Made by a program: the position numbers and the translations under genes. A DNA stretch of 64,000 nucleotides from positions 62,001 to 126,000 of the forward strand of contig NZ_NJAI01000003.1 of assembly GCF_002632725.1 (NCBI RefSeq), in the 5' to 3' direction. Below, piece after piece: positions 17,636 to 26,634 of the stretch. The stretch's first letter is position 1; each line of letters starts with the position of its first letter. This stretch comes from Xenorhabdus hominickii (lineage in GTDB: Bacteria > Pseudomonadota > Gammaproteobacteria > Enterobacterales > Enterobacteriaceae). The notes beneath the pieces are model-generated. The model did not search any database. It was not told where the DNA came from and saw only the letters and a list, made by a program, of their open reading frames with translations.

Positions 17636-19744
17636 TTAATCTTTATTGTTCTGGTTAATAATCGTGAGTTCCTGCCCGTGGCGGGTAATCATCCCGTCCT
17701 GTTCTAACTTGGTTAACCAACGGCTGAAATTCTTCACATTCACGCCCATCGATTTTAAATCATCACGCACAAGGGCAATGCTGCAAGGTTCTTTCAGGGC
17801 CGTACGCGAGCGGATACACTGCCACAAGGCTGTGTGGTTATCAGTTTTATTGGCGATATGATCGATGTCTTCCTCTTCAACCGGATCACGCGGCCTGTCA
17901 ATCAGCGCCAGTGACGTAATCTCTTCACCGTCTTTATCGGTAAAAAGCTCCACCACGCGCATATCATAGGCTTTGGTTTCCGGTTCTTCGGCATCTTTCA
18001 TTTTGGTACAGGTGATAACCAGTGAGCCGCCTTTTTTCCCTTCCCGGCTGATCTTGTATTCAACATCCAACGCGGCGCGAAGGGCACTGGAGCCTCTCGC
18101 GCCTTTGCTTTCGTCTTTGCCGGAGTGGTGAACCACGAGAATGCTTGCCCCTGTTTTAGCTTTCAGTTCATCACAGCCCCGGACAAACGCGCCCATATCT
18201 TTTGAATCATTTTCATCCGCACCACCAAAACAGCGGGCGAGGGTATCCAGAATAATCAGGCGCACCGGCTGGCCTGTTTCAGCTTCAACTTGCCGGGCGG
18301 CAATCACCAGCTCATGCACTTCGGCAGGCGAGGCCGGAAATACCGGCGTATTGATCAGGTACATATTTTCAACCGTTTGACCGTTGACGATTTCCCATGC
18401 TTTGATGCGCCGGGGCACACCAATCCCACCTTCACCAACCACGTACAGTACAGCACCCAGAGCAACCTGTTTTCCTGCCCATGCCTTACCTGTGGCAATA
18501 TGACAACCCCACGCTCCCGCCAGAAAACTTTTGTATGAACCGCTTGCCCCGTAAATGCTGCACAGGGAATGCGCCGGAATAATGCCCTTAACCACGTAGT
18601 CTAACTGTGCGTCAAAGCCTTCAGAGCCGACTGACAGTGGTAATTTTGTTTGGCGATTTGGGTAGATACTTTCAACATTGTCATAACGACGGGTTTCTAT
18701 TGCATCACTGGTCATCGGTTCCCTCACCTGATATAACGCCTTACTGAATGCCTGCTGTGCTGCCTCAGTGCCATGTTGTTGGCGATAATCATCCCAATCA
18801 GCTTTATGTTTTGTCGGTGGTAACGTAACCCAACCGTTAACCGCCAGCGCTGCTTTCTCTGCTGAGATCCTGCCGGTATTCACTTTCGGTTTGCCGTTTT
18901 TATCCAGCTCGTCGGGGCTATGCCAGTCATTATCTGCGGCAATAATGATTTTTACGTCCGGCCAGCGTTCCCGAACGACTTTGGCAAAGGAAGATAAATT
19001 GCCTGCATCCAGTGCTGCCAGAACGCTTCCTTGATGTAACTGGTTAACGGTCAGTGCTGTGGCGTAACCCTCTGTAATGATTACCGTGTCGGGGGATTCT
19101 TCCAGCTTTGATACGGCAATAAACGCGCCTTTCTTCTGGCTGCCTGACAGTAATTTTTTCTCGCCATTGGGTTTGATGATTTGTGCACCGGTGATTTTTT
19201 TATCCAGTGTTGTCAGCGGCAATAAAACCGAATTATCGAACAGTAACCGCTGATTTGGGCAGTGCAGCCCTTTTGCAATCAAATAGGGCGATTGTCCGGC
19301 GATAGTCTGCTTCATCAGTGCCGCGACGCTTTCGGCAATGGGCTGTGTGGGATAAGTGGTTTTTTTGGCGGGCTTAGGTTCGGGCAAAGGCAATGCCAGT
19401 GCATCCGCGACAACTTTGGCTGCTTCAATAATCGTGATCCGATTGGTTTTTGCCACTAAATCCAGTCCATCGCCATAGTTCGGGGTATCACACTGGCGGC
19501 AGTGCCAGTTGCCGTGATGATGGTCGTCGATAAAGTGAAAGCGGTCAGTGCCGCCACAAACCGGACAGGCACCATGTTTACCTTTTGCCGGAACAGTGAT
19601 ACCACAAGCTGGTAGCAGGTTTTGCCATGAGTACATAGCTGAAGTTTTGACGGTTTGGATAAGATCAAGCGGTTTGTGGTTGCTTGTTGTTTTTTGAGCT
19701 GTAAATTTAGGGCGAGTTTGGGTATGCTGTGTATCAGCCATCAT
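17636..19744 (-). CDS. P4-like island primase-helicase (Zn ribbon, Toprim, RepA-like ATPase)
   Basis: 702 residues. A primase zinc ribbon at ~62-86 (CPVCGGTDRFHFIDD, then WHCRQC) is followed by a Toprim domain (~200-300: VIITEGYATALTV with the catalytic Glu, then IIIAADND). A RepA/DnaB-like ATPase lies at ~390-600, with Walker A GASGSYKSF, a Walker B-like LIILDTLARCFGG and VVHHSGKDESKGARGSSA. The C-terminal ~70 residues look like a winged helix (FSRWLTKLEQDGMI). It would prime and unwind the island's own origin during excision or replication, as alpha does in P4, although this domain set is that of the Toprim/RepA type. The candidate origin lies just downstream. Start: ATG preceded by AAAGG. 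Confidence 0.9.
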   Translation of the reverse strand: MMADTQHTQTRPKFTAQKTTSNHKPLDLIQTVKTSAMYSWQNLLPACGITVPAKGKHGACPVCGGTDRFHFIDDHHHGNWHCRQCDTPNYGDGLDLVAKTNRITIIEAAKVVADALALPLPEPKPAKKTTYPTQPIAESVAALMKQTIAGQSPYLIAKGLHCPNQRLLFDNSVLLPLTTLDKKITGAQIIKPNGEKKLLSGSQKKGAFIAVSKLEESPDTVIITEGYATALTVNQLHQGSVLAALDAGNLSSFAKVVRERWPDVKIIIAADNDWHSPDELDKNGKPKVNTGRISAEKAALAVNGWVTLPPTKHKADWDDYRQQHGTEAAQQAFSKALYQVREPMTSDAIETRRYDNVESIYPNRQTKLPLSVGSEGFDAQLDYVVKGIIPAHSLCSIYGASGSYKSFLAGAWGCHIATGKAWAGKQVALGAVLYVVGEGGIGVPRRIKAWEIVNGQTVENMYLINTPVFPASPAEVHELVIAARQVEAETGQPVRLIILDTLARCFGGADENDSKDMGAFVRGCDELKAKTGASILVVHHSGKDESKGARGSSALRAALDVEYKISREGKKGGSLVITCTKMKDAEEPETKAYDMRVVELFTDKDGEEITSLALIDRPRDPVEEEDIDHIANKTDNHTALWQCIRSRTALKEPCSIALVRDDLKSMGVNVKNFSRWLTKLEQDGMITRHGQELTIINQNNKD

Positions 19745-19847
19745 TTTTACCTTTCTTAATGATTGTTGGTGAAACGCCTCGCAGTGTTAGCGCACTTCGG
19801 GGCGTTGTGTTTTATAGTCTGTTTATTATGTCATCATATTTTCTGTG

Positions 19848-20054
19848 TTATGCCGCTCGTGATTCTGCAATACGCTGCGCAATCCAGTCATCAATCTCTG
19901 CCTCAATAAAAGCCACTGAGCGAGGTCCGATTTTGACCTGTTGCGGAAATGCGCCATCGCTAATCAGTTTGTAGATCCACGCTTTGCTGTAACCCGTCCT
20001 GCGCTGCACTTCCGGCAAACGAATCAAGTGTATTTTCATTGCTGTCATTGTCAT
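19848..20054 (-). CDS. AlpA-family DNA-binding regulator
   Basis: About 68 residues. The MerR-like helix-turn-helix IRLPEVQRRTGYSKAWIYKL, then DGAFPQQVKIGPRSVAF and EAEIDDWIAQRI, is diagnostic of AlpA/Vis-type excisionase-regulators of P4-like islands. The frame extends upstream to 20090, but GGAG lies seven bases before the ATG at 20054, so that start fits best. It lies between primase and integrase, where AlpA normally controls int expression and excision. Confidence 0.9.
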   Translation of the reverse strand: MTMTAMKIHLIRLPEVQRRTGYSKAWIYKLISDGAFPQQVKIGPRSVAFIEAEIDDWIAQRIAESRAA

Positions 20055-20190
20055 ATTCATTCTCCTGTTACCGAGTCCTTGAGCGCTCACCGTGGACGTT
20101 ATCTGATGACAGGCGGATTATTTAAAAAACAAGACTTAATGAACAGCGTTAACTCTTTTTCTCCCGATAAGAATTAATTTTTATGTTGCA

Positions 20191-21462
20191 TTAACGGTTT
20201 TTTCTGTCGCGCAGCGGTTTGGCGAAGTCATACGGTGTAATGGATTTTTCCCGGTTCGCATCCAGATAATCCGCCCACCACTGCACCATCAGTCGCCGTT
20301 CGTCCAGATGTTTGGAGGTGTGAATATAGGCTGCTCTAACGTTGTTGCGTTCGATATGGCTGAGCTGGCGTTCAATGGCGTCATCACTCCACAGGCCGGA
20401 TTCGCCCATCGCACCACGCGCCATTGTGCGGAATCCGTGCCCGCAGACGTCGGTTTGAGTGTCGTAGCCCATCGTCCGTAATGCCTTGTTAACCGTGTTT
20501 TCGCTCATGACTTTCGCGGAGTCGTGATCGCTGGGGAACATCACGTCGCAATTGCCGCTCAGTGCGTGCAATGCTTTGAATAGCGAAACTGCCTGACGGC
20601 TCAACGGGACAAGGTGATCCGTTTTCATTTTCATGCCACGCTCAGAAAAGCGAACGCCTTTGATGGGTTGCCTTGTGGCCGGAATTTTCCACACCGCGTT
20701 TTCAAGGTCGATTTCCTGCCAGCGGGCAAATCTCAGTTCACTGGAACGGACAAACGTCAGCAGCGCCAGCTCGACGGCGATCTTGGTCAGTAAGCGCCCG
20801 CGATAAGTAGACAAGCGGTTCAGGAAATCCGGTAAACATTCGTGGGGCAGGGCGGGATGGTGACGGGATTTGGCGGTGGTGAGTGCGCCGGTCATATCAT
20901 TGGCCGGGTTGGTTTCCAGAATATCATTCTGGACGGCATAACGCATGATGGCGGTAACACGTTGGCGCAGACGCTGGGCGATATCGTGTTTGCCCTGTTC
21001 ATCAATGGCCTTGACGGGGGCTAAAAGCTGGCTGGTGCGTAATGTGGTAATATTGCGTACGCCGATATGCGGGAAAATAGACTGCTCAAGGCTGCGCAGC
21101 ACTTTTTGACGGTGGCTGTCGCTCCAGCGTTTGTTACTGGCGTGCCATGCACGGGCGACTTCTTCAAACGAGTTCACTTTGGCGGGTGAGGGGGTGCTTT
21201 TCTTTTCGGCTTTGGGATCGATGCCCTGTGCCATCAGCTTTTTGGCTTCATCCCGTCTGGCGCGGGCATCGGCTAACGATACTGCCGGATAAACACCAAA
21301 TGCCAGACGATCTTCTTTCTTATCGGTCGGGCGGTAATACTTCATGCGCCAGTATTTTGAACCGCGTGACGAGACTTCTAAATAAAGGCCCCCGCCATCG
21401 GCGAGTTTGTAGGTTTTTTCTTTGGGCTTTGCAGTTTCGATTTGCCGGGCGTTTAGTTTCAT
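20191..21462 (-). CDS. P4-type tyrosine integrase (DUF4102 N-terminus)
   Basis: 423 residues from the ATG at 21462. The N-terminus MKLNARQIETAKPKEKTYKL and DGGGLYLEV is the DUF4102 arm-binding domain of P4/CP4-57 integrases. The longer frame to 21615 runs into att DNA and is unlikely to be used. Catalytic residues are visible: Arg in LTFVRSSELRFARW, His/Arg in GHGFRTMARG, His in QLSHIERNNVRAAYIHTS and the nucleophile Tyr in AAYIH. It looks intact. The gene runs away from the 3' tRNA-Phe remnant at 21628-21677 in the same orientation, the standard island arrangement, so tRNA-Phe is its likely target. Confidence 0.95.
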   Translation of the reverse strand: MKLNARQIETAKPKEKTYKLADGGGLYLEVSSRGSKYWRMKYYRPTDKKEDRLAFGVYPAVSLADARARRDEAKKLMAQGIDPKAEKKSTPSPAKVNSFEEVARAWHASNKRWSDSHRQKVLRSLEQSIFPHIGVRNITTLRTSQLLAPVKAIDEQGKHDIAQRLRQRVTAIMRYAVQNDILETNPANDMTGALTTAKSRHHPALPHECLPDFLNRLSTYRGRLLTKIAVELALLTFVRSSELRFARWQEIDLENAVWKIPATRQPIKGVRFSERGMKMKTDHLVPLSRQAVSLFKALHALSGNCDVMFPSDHDSAKVMSENTVNKALRTMGYDTQTDVCGHGFRTMARGAMGESGLWSDDAIERQLSHIERNNVRAAYIHTSKHLDERRLMVQWWADYLDANREKSITPYDFAKPLRDRKNR

Positions 21463-21627
21463 TATTAAGGGCATTCCTTTAATCGAACGGTAAGTGCCCC
21501 GAATTATGCCCTTCGCTGCATCTTGATTGCAACAGACGAAACTGGACGTAGAAATAGGAAATGGTATTGATTTTGCAGGACTTGCTAAGAATTGTTTGAC
21601 TGGGCTGGACTTCACTGGAAGTTGAAG

Positions 21628-21677
21628 TGGTGCCGGACTCGGAATCGAACCAAGGACACGGGGATTTTCAATCCCCT
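21628..21677 (-). other. 3' part of tRNA-Phe: attachment-site remnant
   Basis: On the minus strand this reads the anticodon arm with GAA anticodon (GGGGATTGAAAATCCCC), variable loop, T-arm and CCA end of enterobacterial tRNA-Phe. Identity stops at 21677, and the 5' half, D-arm included, is absent. One C is missing in the acceptor stem (GTGCCGG rather than GTGCCCGG), so it could not form a normal tRNA. It lies exactly between the P4-like integrase (left) and the ICE parA gene (right). SPI-7-type elements and many islands use tRNA-Phe as their target. It is therefore the junction of two elements inserted in tandem. Confidence 0.9.
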
Positions 21678-21719
21678 CCTAAGTTAAGAAAATGTAACCA
21701 GTTGATTTTTGCATTGGTT

Positions 21720-21745
21720 TGTACGCTCAAACTACTGAGTGTACA
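21720..21745. promoter_or_regulatory. Dyad operator at the parA start
   Basis: TGTACGCTCA (21720-21729) and TGAGTGTACA (21736-21745) form an inverted repeat with 9 of 10 matching pairs and a 6-nt spacer, ending two bases before the ATG at 21748. This is a good candidate for an autoregulatory site controlling the partition/replication operon. Confidence 0.5.
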
Positions 21746-21747
21746 AC

Positions 21748-22635
21748 ATGAAAATACTTCCGATAATTTCCCCCAAAGGTGGCGAAGGTAAATCCACCCA
21801 TGCCGCGAATCTGGCCGGCTTTTTTGCCGATGCTGGTTTAAATACTCTCCTGATTGACGCCGATTACTCACAGCCCACGGCCAGCAGTATTTTTCCCCTG
21901 CACTATGAAGCCCCGACGGGTTTGTATGAATTACTGATGCAGACGGTGGATCTGAACCAGCCTGAGCAGATCATTTCCCGCTCGATAATCAAAAATCTGG
22001 ATGTTCTGATCTCCAACGATCCCGATGAACTCCTGCCAACCGCGATGCTGCATGCCCCCGACGGGCGTTTACGTTTGCGCAACATTCTGCAACATCCGCT
22101 CTTCAGTCAGTACGATATCATTTTCATTGATTCCAAAGGTGCGACAGGTGTGATGAGCGAGCTGGTTGTACTGGCGGCCACACAGGGCGTTCTGGGGATA
22201 ATCAAACCGATTCTGCCCGATGTCCGCGAGTTCCTGCGTGGAACCCTGCGGATGCTGACCCGGCTCCGACCCTTTGAAAACTACGGTATTCGGTTGCCTG
22301 CTATCCAGATACTGGTCAATGGGATTGAAGGGACGAATATTGACCGGGATACACTGAGTGAACTGACTGACATTATCAATAACAGACGGTATGACGCGTC
22401 GGCACTGGGTGGTAGGCAGATTTATCAGCTGCTGAAAACCCGGATAGACCTGTTGGATATCTACAAACTGGGACATGTCCGTGCCCAGCCCGTGCATCGC
22501 CTTGAATATAAAACCACCCGGAAAAGTCCGGCGGCCACACACACCATACACAGTCTCGCCTGTGAGTTAGTGCCCCTATGGGCGGAAAAATTCGATGCGG
22601 TACTGACTGAACAACCGGCGGGAGATACACAATGA
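21748..22635 (+). CDS. ParA/Soj-family partition ATPase of the ICE
   Basis: 295 residues from the ATG at 21748 (a GTG at 21739 is an alternative but lies in the dyad). A deviant Walker A, ISPKGGEGKSTHAANLAGFF, is followed by LLIDADYSQPTAS and a Walker B-like YDIIFIDSKGATG, as in ParA ATPases. It is the first gene inside the ICE next to att, as soj is in PAPI-1 and pKLC102. There it stabilises the excised circular form. It overlaps the next gene by 4 bp and probably acts with the ParB-like protein at 24373. Confidence 0.9.
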   Translation: MKILPIISPKGGEGKSTHAANLAGFFADAGLNTLLIDADYSQPTASSIFPLHYEAPTGLYELLMQTVDLNQPEQIISRSIIKNLDVLISNDPDELLPTAMLHAPDGRLRLRNILQHPLFSQYDIIFIDSKGATGVMSELVVLAATQGVLGIIKPILPDVREFLRGTLRMLTRLRPFENYGIRLPAIQILVNGIEGTNIDRDTLSELTDIINNRRYDASALGGRQIYQLLKTRIDLLDIYKLGHVRAQPVHRLEYKTTRKSPAATHTIHSLACELVPLWAEKFDAVLTEQPAGDTQ

Positions 22636-23021
22636 ATGTTATCTGGCGAGTCGTCTGCTTTCGTTATGAGCATGTTGAATTACTGTTCAGTGATGATGAG
22701 TGGTTTGTTTTTGTGGATGCGCCGGATCGCGAAACCGCGCAGGCAAAACTCCAGGTTTTGTTGCCGGCTATTCTCGACGTTTCTCCGAATGAGGTTGAAC
22801 ACTATTATCCCCGCAATGAAGAGGAGCTGCGCAGGCAGGCCATGCATCCCGATGCGTCTCCGGATTTAGCGCTGCTGGAATGTGGCTGGGAAAATAACCA
22901 GCCGCAATATCTGACCAATAAAGAGGTGCTGTTCTGGGTTTCTGCGCCCTGTCTGCAACAGCGTTTAATCGCTGCCCTGAATGCGGTTAGTAGGGAGGCA
23001 GACGATGGATATGGTGCATGA
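22632..23021 (+). CDS. Conserved ICE protein of unknown function
   Basis: 129 residues, coupled to parA by an ATGA overlap and overlapping the dnaB-like gene by 17 bp. The first half (WRVVCFRYEHVELLFSDDEW, then FVFVDAPDRETAQ) looks like a small alpha/beta fold. No domain is recognised. Tight overlap on both sides argues that it is a real gene of the replication-partition operon. Confidence 0.7.
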   Translation: MNVIWRVVCFRYEHVELLFSDDEWFVFVDAPDRETAQAKLQVLLPAILDVSPNEVEHYYPRNEEELRRQAMHPDASPDLALLECGWENNQPQYLTNKEVLFWVSAPCLQQRLIAALNAVSREADDGYGA

Positions 23022-24369
23022 TCATTTAAAGCTCATCAGTGAAGAAGCGCCCTGTTATGCGTATGCCGAAGTGGGGGTACTGGGCGGCCTGATACTGGAG
23101 AATGATCGCTGGGATGGGGTGGTGCTGTTACTGGTTGCCGACGATTTTTTCTTTCCGGCACACCGGATACTGTTTCAGGCCATTGCTGAACTGAGCGAAA
23201 AAAACTGCCCATTCGACCTGATCACCCTGACCGATATGCTGACCCAGCGTGGACAAATCGACCGGGCAGGCGGTTTTGCCTATGTGGCGGAAGTGTGTAA
23301 GAACACACCGAGTGCCGCCAATATTGAGGAGTACGCCCGTATTGTGGCGGAAAAAAGCCGGTTACGTCAGTTACTGGCACTGGGAAAATCCCTCAGCGCT
23401 GATGTTTTTCAATCGAATGTTCAGTCAGGTACCCTGATTGCGCAGGCGGAAAGTCAGTTGTTCAGTCTGGCCGAAAAAGGCGCTGCCCGGCAGCAGCAGG
23501 AAGTCACCCTGTTGCAGGGAGCCGAGGCATTGATTTCTCATCTGGAGCGCATTCAGGGCAGTAACGGGATCACCGGCACGCCGACCGGGTTTCAGGTGCT
23601 GGATGAAATGACCTGTGGCTTACAGGCTGGCGACCTTATTCTGCTGGCCGCGCGTCCTTCGATGGGCAAAACCGCACTGGGGCTGGCCTGTTGCCTTGGT
23701 GCCCTGAGACAGCGGGATGAGGCGGTGGTGCAGATTTTCAGTCTGGAAATGCCGACGGCCCAACTGATGCTGCGCCTCTCTTCAATGGAAGGCGGCGTGG
23801 CTTTAAGTGCCCTGCGCAACGGGATATTGGATGACGAGCAGTGGGGGCGTATCAGCCAGAGTCTGGAACAGTTCAGCCAGTGGGATCAGCGCCTGATTAT
23901 CGATGATTGCAGCCACCAGACGCCTGCGTTACTGCGTGCCCGCGCCCGCCGTTATACCCGTAAATACGGTAAACCGGCCCTGATTATGGTGGATTACCTC
24001 CAGCTGATGTGTGCGCCGGGACAGGAAAACCGCACACAGGAAATTGCCGATATCTCCCGCAGCCTGAAAGCGTTAGGCAAAGAGCTGGATTGCCCGGTGC
24101 TGGCGCTGTCTCAGCTTAACCGACAAGTTGAAGCCCGCCCCGAGAAACGGCCCAATAATGGTGACCTGCGTGATTCAGGCTCACTGGAGCAGGATGCCGA
24201 TTTGATATTGCACCTTTACCGCGATGAGGTCTATCACGAGAACACGCCGGATGCGGGTATTGCCGAAATCATTATTGGCAAGCAGCGACAGGGACCGACA
24301 GGCACGGTGCGTGTGCGGTTTGAGGCGCAATATACCCGTTTTTCGGATTTCGATGACAGCGGGAGGTAA
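23005..24369 (+). CDS. dnaB: DnaB-like replicative helicase of the ICE
   Basis: 454 residues from the ATG at 23005, which has GGGAGG nine bases upstream; the frame opens at 22981. An N-terminal DnaB domain (EVGVLGGLILENDRWDGV) is followed by a RecA-like C-terminal domain with Walker A RPSMGKTALG, VDYLQLM as Walker B, LSQLNRQVEARPEKRP and the DLRDSGSLEQDADLILHLYR block. This matches the DnaB helicases found next to ParA in SPI-7-type ICEs. It would load at the ICE origin or substitute for host DnaB in replication of the circular form. Confidence 0.92.
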   Translation: MDMVHDHLKLISEEAPCYAYAEVGVLGGLILENDRWDGVVLLLVADDFFFPAHRILFQAIAELSEKNCPFDLITLTDMLTQRGQIDRAGGFAYVAEVCKNTPSAANIEEYARIVAEKSRLRQLLALGKSLSADVFQSNVQSGTLIAQAESQLFSLAEKGAARQQQEVTLLQGAEALISHLERIQGSNGITGTPTGFQVLDEMTCGLQAGDLILLAARPSMGKTALGLACCLGALRQRDEAVVQIFSLEMPTAQLMLRLSSMEGGVALSALRNGILDDEQWGRISQSLEQFSQWDQRLIIDDCSHQTPALLRARARRYTRKYGKPALIMVDYLQLMCAPGQENRTQEIADISRSLKALGKELDCPVLALSQLNRQVEARPEKRPNNGDLRDSGSLEQDADLILHLYRDEVYHENTPDAGIAEIIIGKQRQGPTGTVRVRFEAQYTRFSDFDDSGR

Positions 24370-24372
24370 CGG

Positions 24373-25947
24373 ATGGGACGTAATACGCAGAATTTAGGCC
24401 ATGCCTTGTTACAGCAGGGGCGGCAGGCCGTGGCCACGCTCAATGACAGCCCGCCGATGGCAGAAATACCGATGGTCCTGACATTAGATCAGCTACGCCC
24501 CAATCCGGATAACCCCCGGACCAGCCGCAATCCGCGCTATGACGATATCAAAGCGTCAATCAAAGCCCGTGGACTGGATGCGGTGCCGAAAGTCACCCGC
24601 GATCCGAAGGGCGATGAGGTTTATATCTTCAGTGATGGCGGGAATACGCGCTATCAAATACTGTCCGAGCTGTGGCAGGAAACCGGGGATGAGCGCTTCT
24701 ATCGGGTGCATTGTTTGTTTAAGCCGTGGCCGGGACGGTTGCAGTGTGTCATCGGGCATCTGGCGGAAAACGAATTGCGGGGCGATCTCAGCTTTATTGA
24801 AAAAGCGCTGGGTATCTGCAAAGCCAGAACGATTTATGAAACGCAGAAACAGAAAAAAATCAGTTTGCGTGAATTTTCAGCGTTGCTCAGTGAAGCAGGT
24901 TTTCCTGTTAGCGATGGTCACATCAGTCGAATGGAACATACCGTGAAGTACCTCTACCCGTGGATGCCTAATCTGCTGGCGTCCGGGCTGGGAACACCAC
25001 AAATACGTCCTTTATTGGTGTTGCGTCAGAATGCAGATAACATCTGGCAACAACATGTTTTCAGTATAAACCAGGAACCTACCGTAACCTTTGATGAGGT
25101 TTTTGGTCTCTGTTGCCGTAAGTTTGATGCATTGGAAGACTGGTCACCGGAGATGTTCCGCGATGAACTGATCGGTGATTTATTACAAGCATTGCCACAT
25201 CCATTATTGAATTATGACCGCTGGATATTGGAGCTAGATCCGAAAGAAAGTAACCGTCGACAACTTTTTGGCGAACAGGCTACAGCGTTTGGCTCTATGC
25301 CGGAAGAACCTGAGACGAATAAAGCGGATCGGATTCGGGTACAAAACAAGGAACCGAATCCGAGAATAATTTCTCAACCCGACTCTGGGACAATACACGC
25401 CCCGGCCGATAAGGCACGAACGCCTGCTCCCTCTCCCCGAAAAAATAACCCTGTGCTCCCACCTTATCAGTCGGAGAGCGAGGAGAATTCACCTGAACCT
25501 GCCCTGCCAGCTCCTGAGGTTGAATGCCTGCATTTTGCTCAGACTGGTCTGGAGCCGGTCAGTTCCGTCTGGGACATTTCCCCGATGCAGGACGATATCG
25601 AACATCTGCAAAGCATGGCGTTCCGGCTGGCATTTGAACTGGCGGAAGTGATGGGCTGTGACAGCGACTTGCTGCCCGTGTCGGATGAAGGGTCGGCAGG
25701 CTTTTGTCTGGGGAATGCGCAGGAAGCACGGGCTTTTTCACGTTTATTACTGTCGCTGATCGGCGAAGAAGTGGCTGCGCCCACGGAATTGATGCTGACA
25801 GCCGTTCTGCTCGGCACTGCGGGACGGGGAAACGCGCCGTTACTGGATGATGCCCAGACGGTGAAGTTCCTGCGTCTTATCCGAGTACTCCGGCGTTTGC
25901 GTGAACTTCAACGCCAGATAACGCGGGAGAATATAACGATGTCGTGA
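24373..25947 (+). CDS. ParB-family partition protein of the ICE
   Basis: 524 residues. An N-terminal ParB/Srx-like domain (LRPNPDNPRTSRNPRYDDIK, FSDGGNTRYQILSEL, GHLAENELRGDLSFIEKA) is followed by a helix-turn-helix region with LREFSALLSEAGFPVSDGHI. The C-terminal ~200 residues are Pro/Glu-rich and then alpha-helical (RLAFELAEVMGCDSDLLP). The NELRGDLSF element corresponds to the ENxxRxDLs motif of ParB. It starts 3 bp after dnaB and should bind a centromere-like site, with ParA as motor. The site itself was not found. Confidence 0.88.
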   Translation: MGRNTQNLGHALLQQGRQAVATLNDSPPMAEIPMVLTLDQLRPNPDNPRTSRNPRYDDIKASIKARGLDAVPKVTRDPKGDEVYIFSDGGNTRYQILSELWQETGDERFYRVHCLFKPWPGRLQCVIGHLAENELRGDLSFIEKALGICKARTIYETQKQKKISLREFSALLSEAGFPVSDGHISRMEHTVKYLYPWMPNLLASGLGTPQIRPLLVLRQNADNIWQQHVFSINQEPTVTFDEVFGLCCRKFDALEDWSPEMFRDELIGDLLQALPHPLLNYDRWILELDPKESNRRQLFGEQATAFGSMPEEPETNKADRIRVQNKEPNPRIISQPDSGTIHAPADKARTPAPSPRKNNPVLPPYQSESEENSPEPALPAPEVECLHFAQTGLEPVSSVWDISPMQDDIEHLQSMAFRLAFELAEVMGCDSDLLPVSDEGSAGFCLGNAQEARAFSRLLLSLIGEEVAAPTELMLTAVLLGTAGRGNAPLLDDAQTVKFLRLIRVLRRLRELQRQITRENITMS

Positions 25948-26023
25948 TACCCGTATAAGGTGCCTGCTTTCCGTGTGTTGTTCATTCATTGTGTTTTGAC
26001 TGGCCTGATAGTGGAGGAAGTAG

Positions 26024-26599
26024 ATGAATCATTTATCGCAAGCAACCAACAGCCTGCTGATGCAGTTGGTGATGGATTTGAAGAACGGCTATATCCGCCG
26101 GTGTGAGGCACTGGGGCTGGCACCCGCTGAAATGCTGATGTTGCAGCGCCTGACGATTGAGGATTTGCATTATCTGGGCAACAGCCCGGTGTCGGTGCTG
26201 AGCGTTCATATTCATCACGCCAATCTGGCCCGCATCTTACATCAGGCGCGGATTGAACAGCAGCGGATGCAACGTATTGACCGGGCACTGGAATTAGGCG
26301 GCTCGATTGAACTGATGCACTATTTTTTCGGCCTGTCGAGTCTGGAAGTTGCTGCCCGACGCCGCATTGCCGGCATGACCGTGCGGCCGGGGCGGGGCTC
26401 GCCCCTGACGGAAGACGAAAACCATGACCTGTGGCAGCGCTGGCAATCGGCAAAGATTGCCGATGCGGACAGCGCCGAAGGGCTGGATATGATGCTGGAG
26501 ATGGCCACGGATCACCAGATTTCACTAACGGCCGTCTGGCACGCGGTGAAGGAGTGGCAGCAGGGCGATGCACCGGAACCGGTCAAAAAACAGGCCTGA
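26024..26599 (+). CDS. DUF2857 / STY4526-YPO1902 family ICE replication protein
   Basis: 191 residues. Motifs LVMDLKNGYIRRCEALGL, LHYLGNSPVSVLSVHI, LMHYFFGLSSLEVAARRR and LWQRWQSA fit the DUF2857 proteins that follow ParB in SPI-7/PFGI-1 elements. The LSSLEVAARRRIAG segment looks like a helix-turn-helix, so DNA binding is probable. It is soluble, with no membrane segment. It lies in the replication block between ParB and the STY4528-like gene. Confidence 0.8.
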   Translation: MNHLSQATNSLLMQLVMDLKNGYIRRCEALGLAPAEMLMLQRLTIEDLHYLGNSPVSVLSVHIHHANLARILHQARIEQQRMQRIDRALELGGSIELMHYFFGLSSLEVAARRRIAGMTVRPGRGSPLTEDENHDLWQRWQSAKIADADSAEGLDMMLEMATDHQISLTAVWHAVKEWQQGDAPEPVKKQA

Positions 26600-26634
26600 A
26601 AGCCCTCCGTTAACTCTCAACAGAACAGGAAACG

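Larger units (their letters stand above)
8280..21677. mobile_element. Putative P4-like genomic island carrying a T6SS effector module
   Basis: Hypothetical limits run from the tRNA-like sequence at 8280 to the tRNA-Phe remnant at 21677. It contains the nlp regulator and leader RNAs, the plus-strand TssF-VgrG-DUF4123-effector-immunity operon, an origin-like region, primase-helicase, AlpA and integrase. The right boundary is well supported, since integrase and att are adjacent. The left boundary rests on a 15/17-base match only. Confidence 0.45.

Noticed and set aside
17281..17640. Repeats beside the primase considered as a CRISPR array
   Set aside because: The CCTCAC units are only 6-10 bases, irregularly spaced and in both orientations; there are no spacers of constant length and no cas genes.
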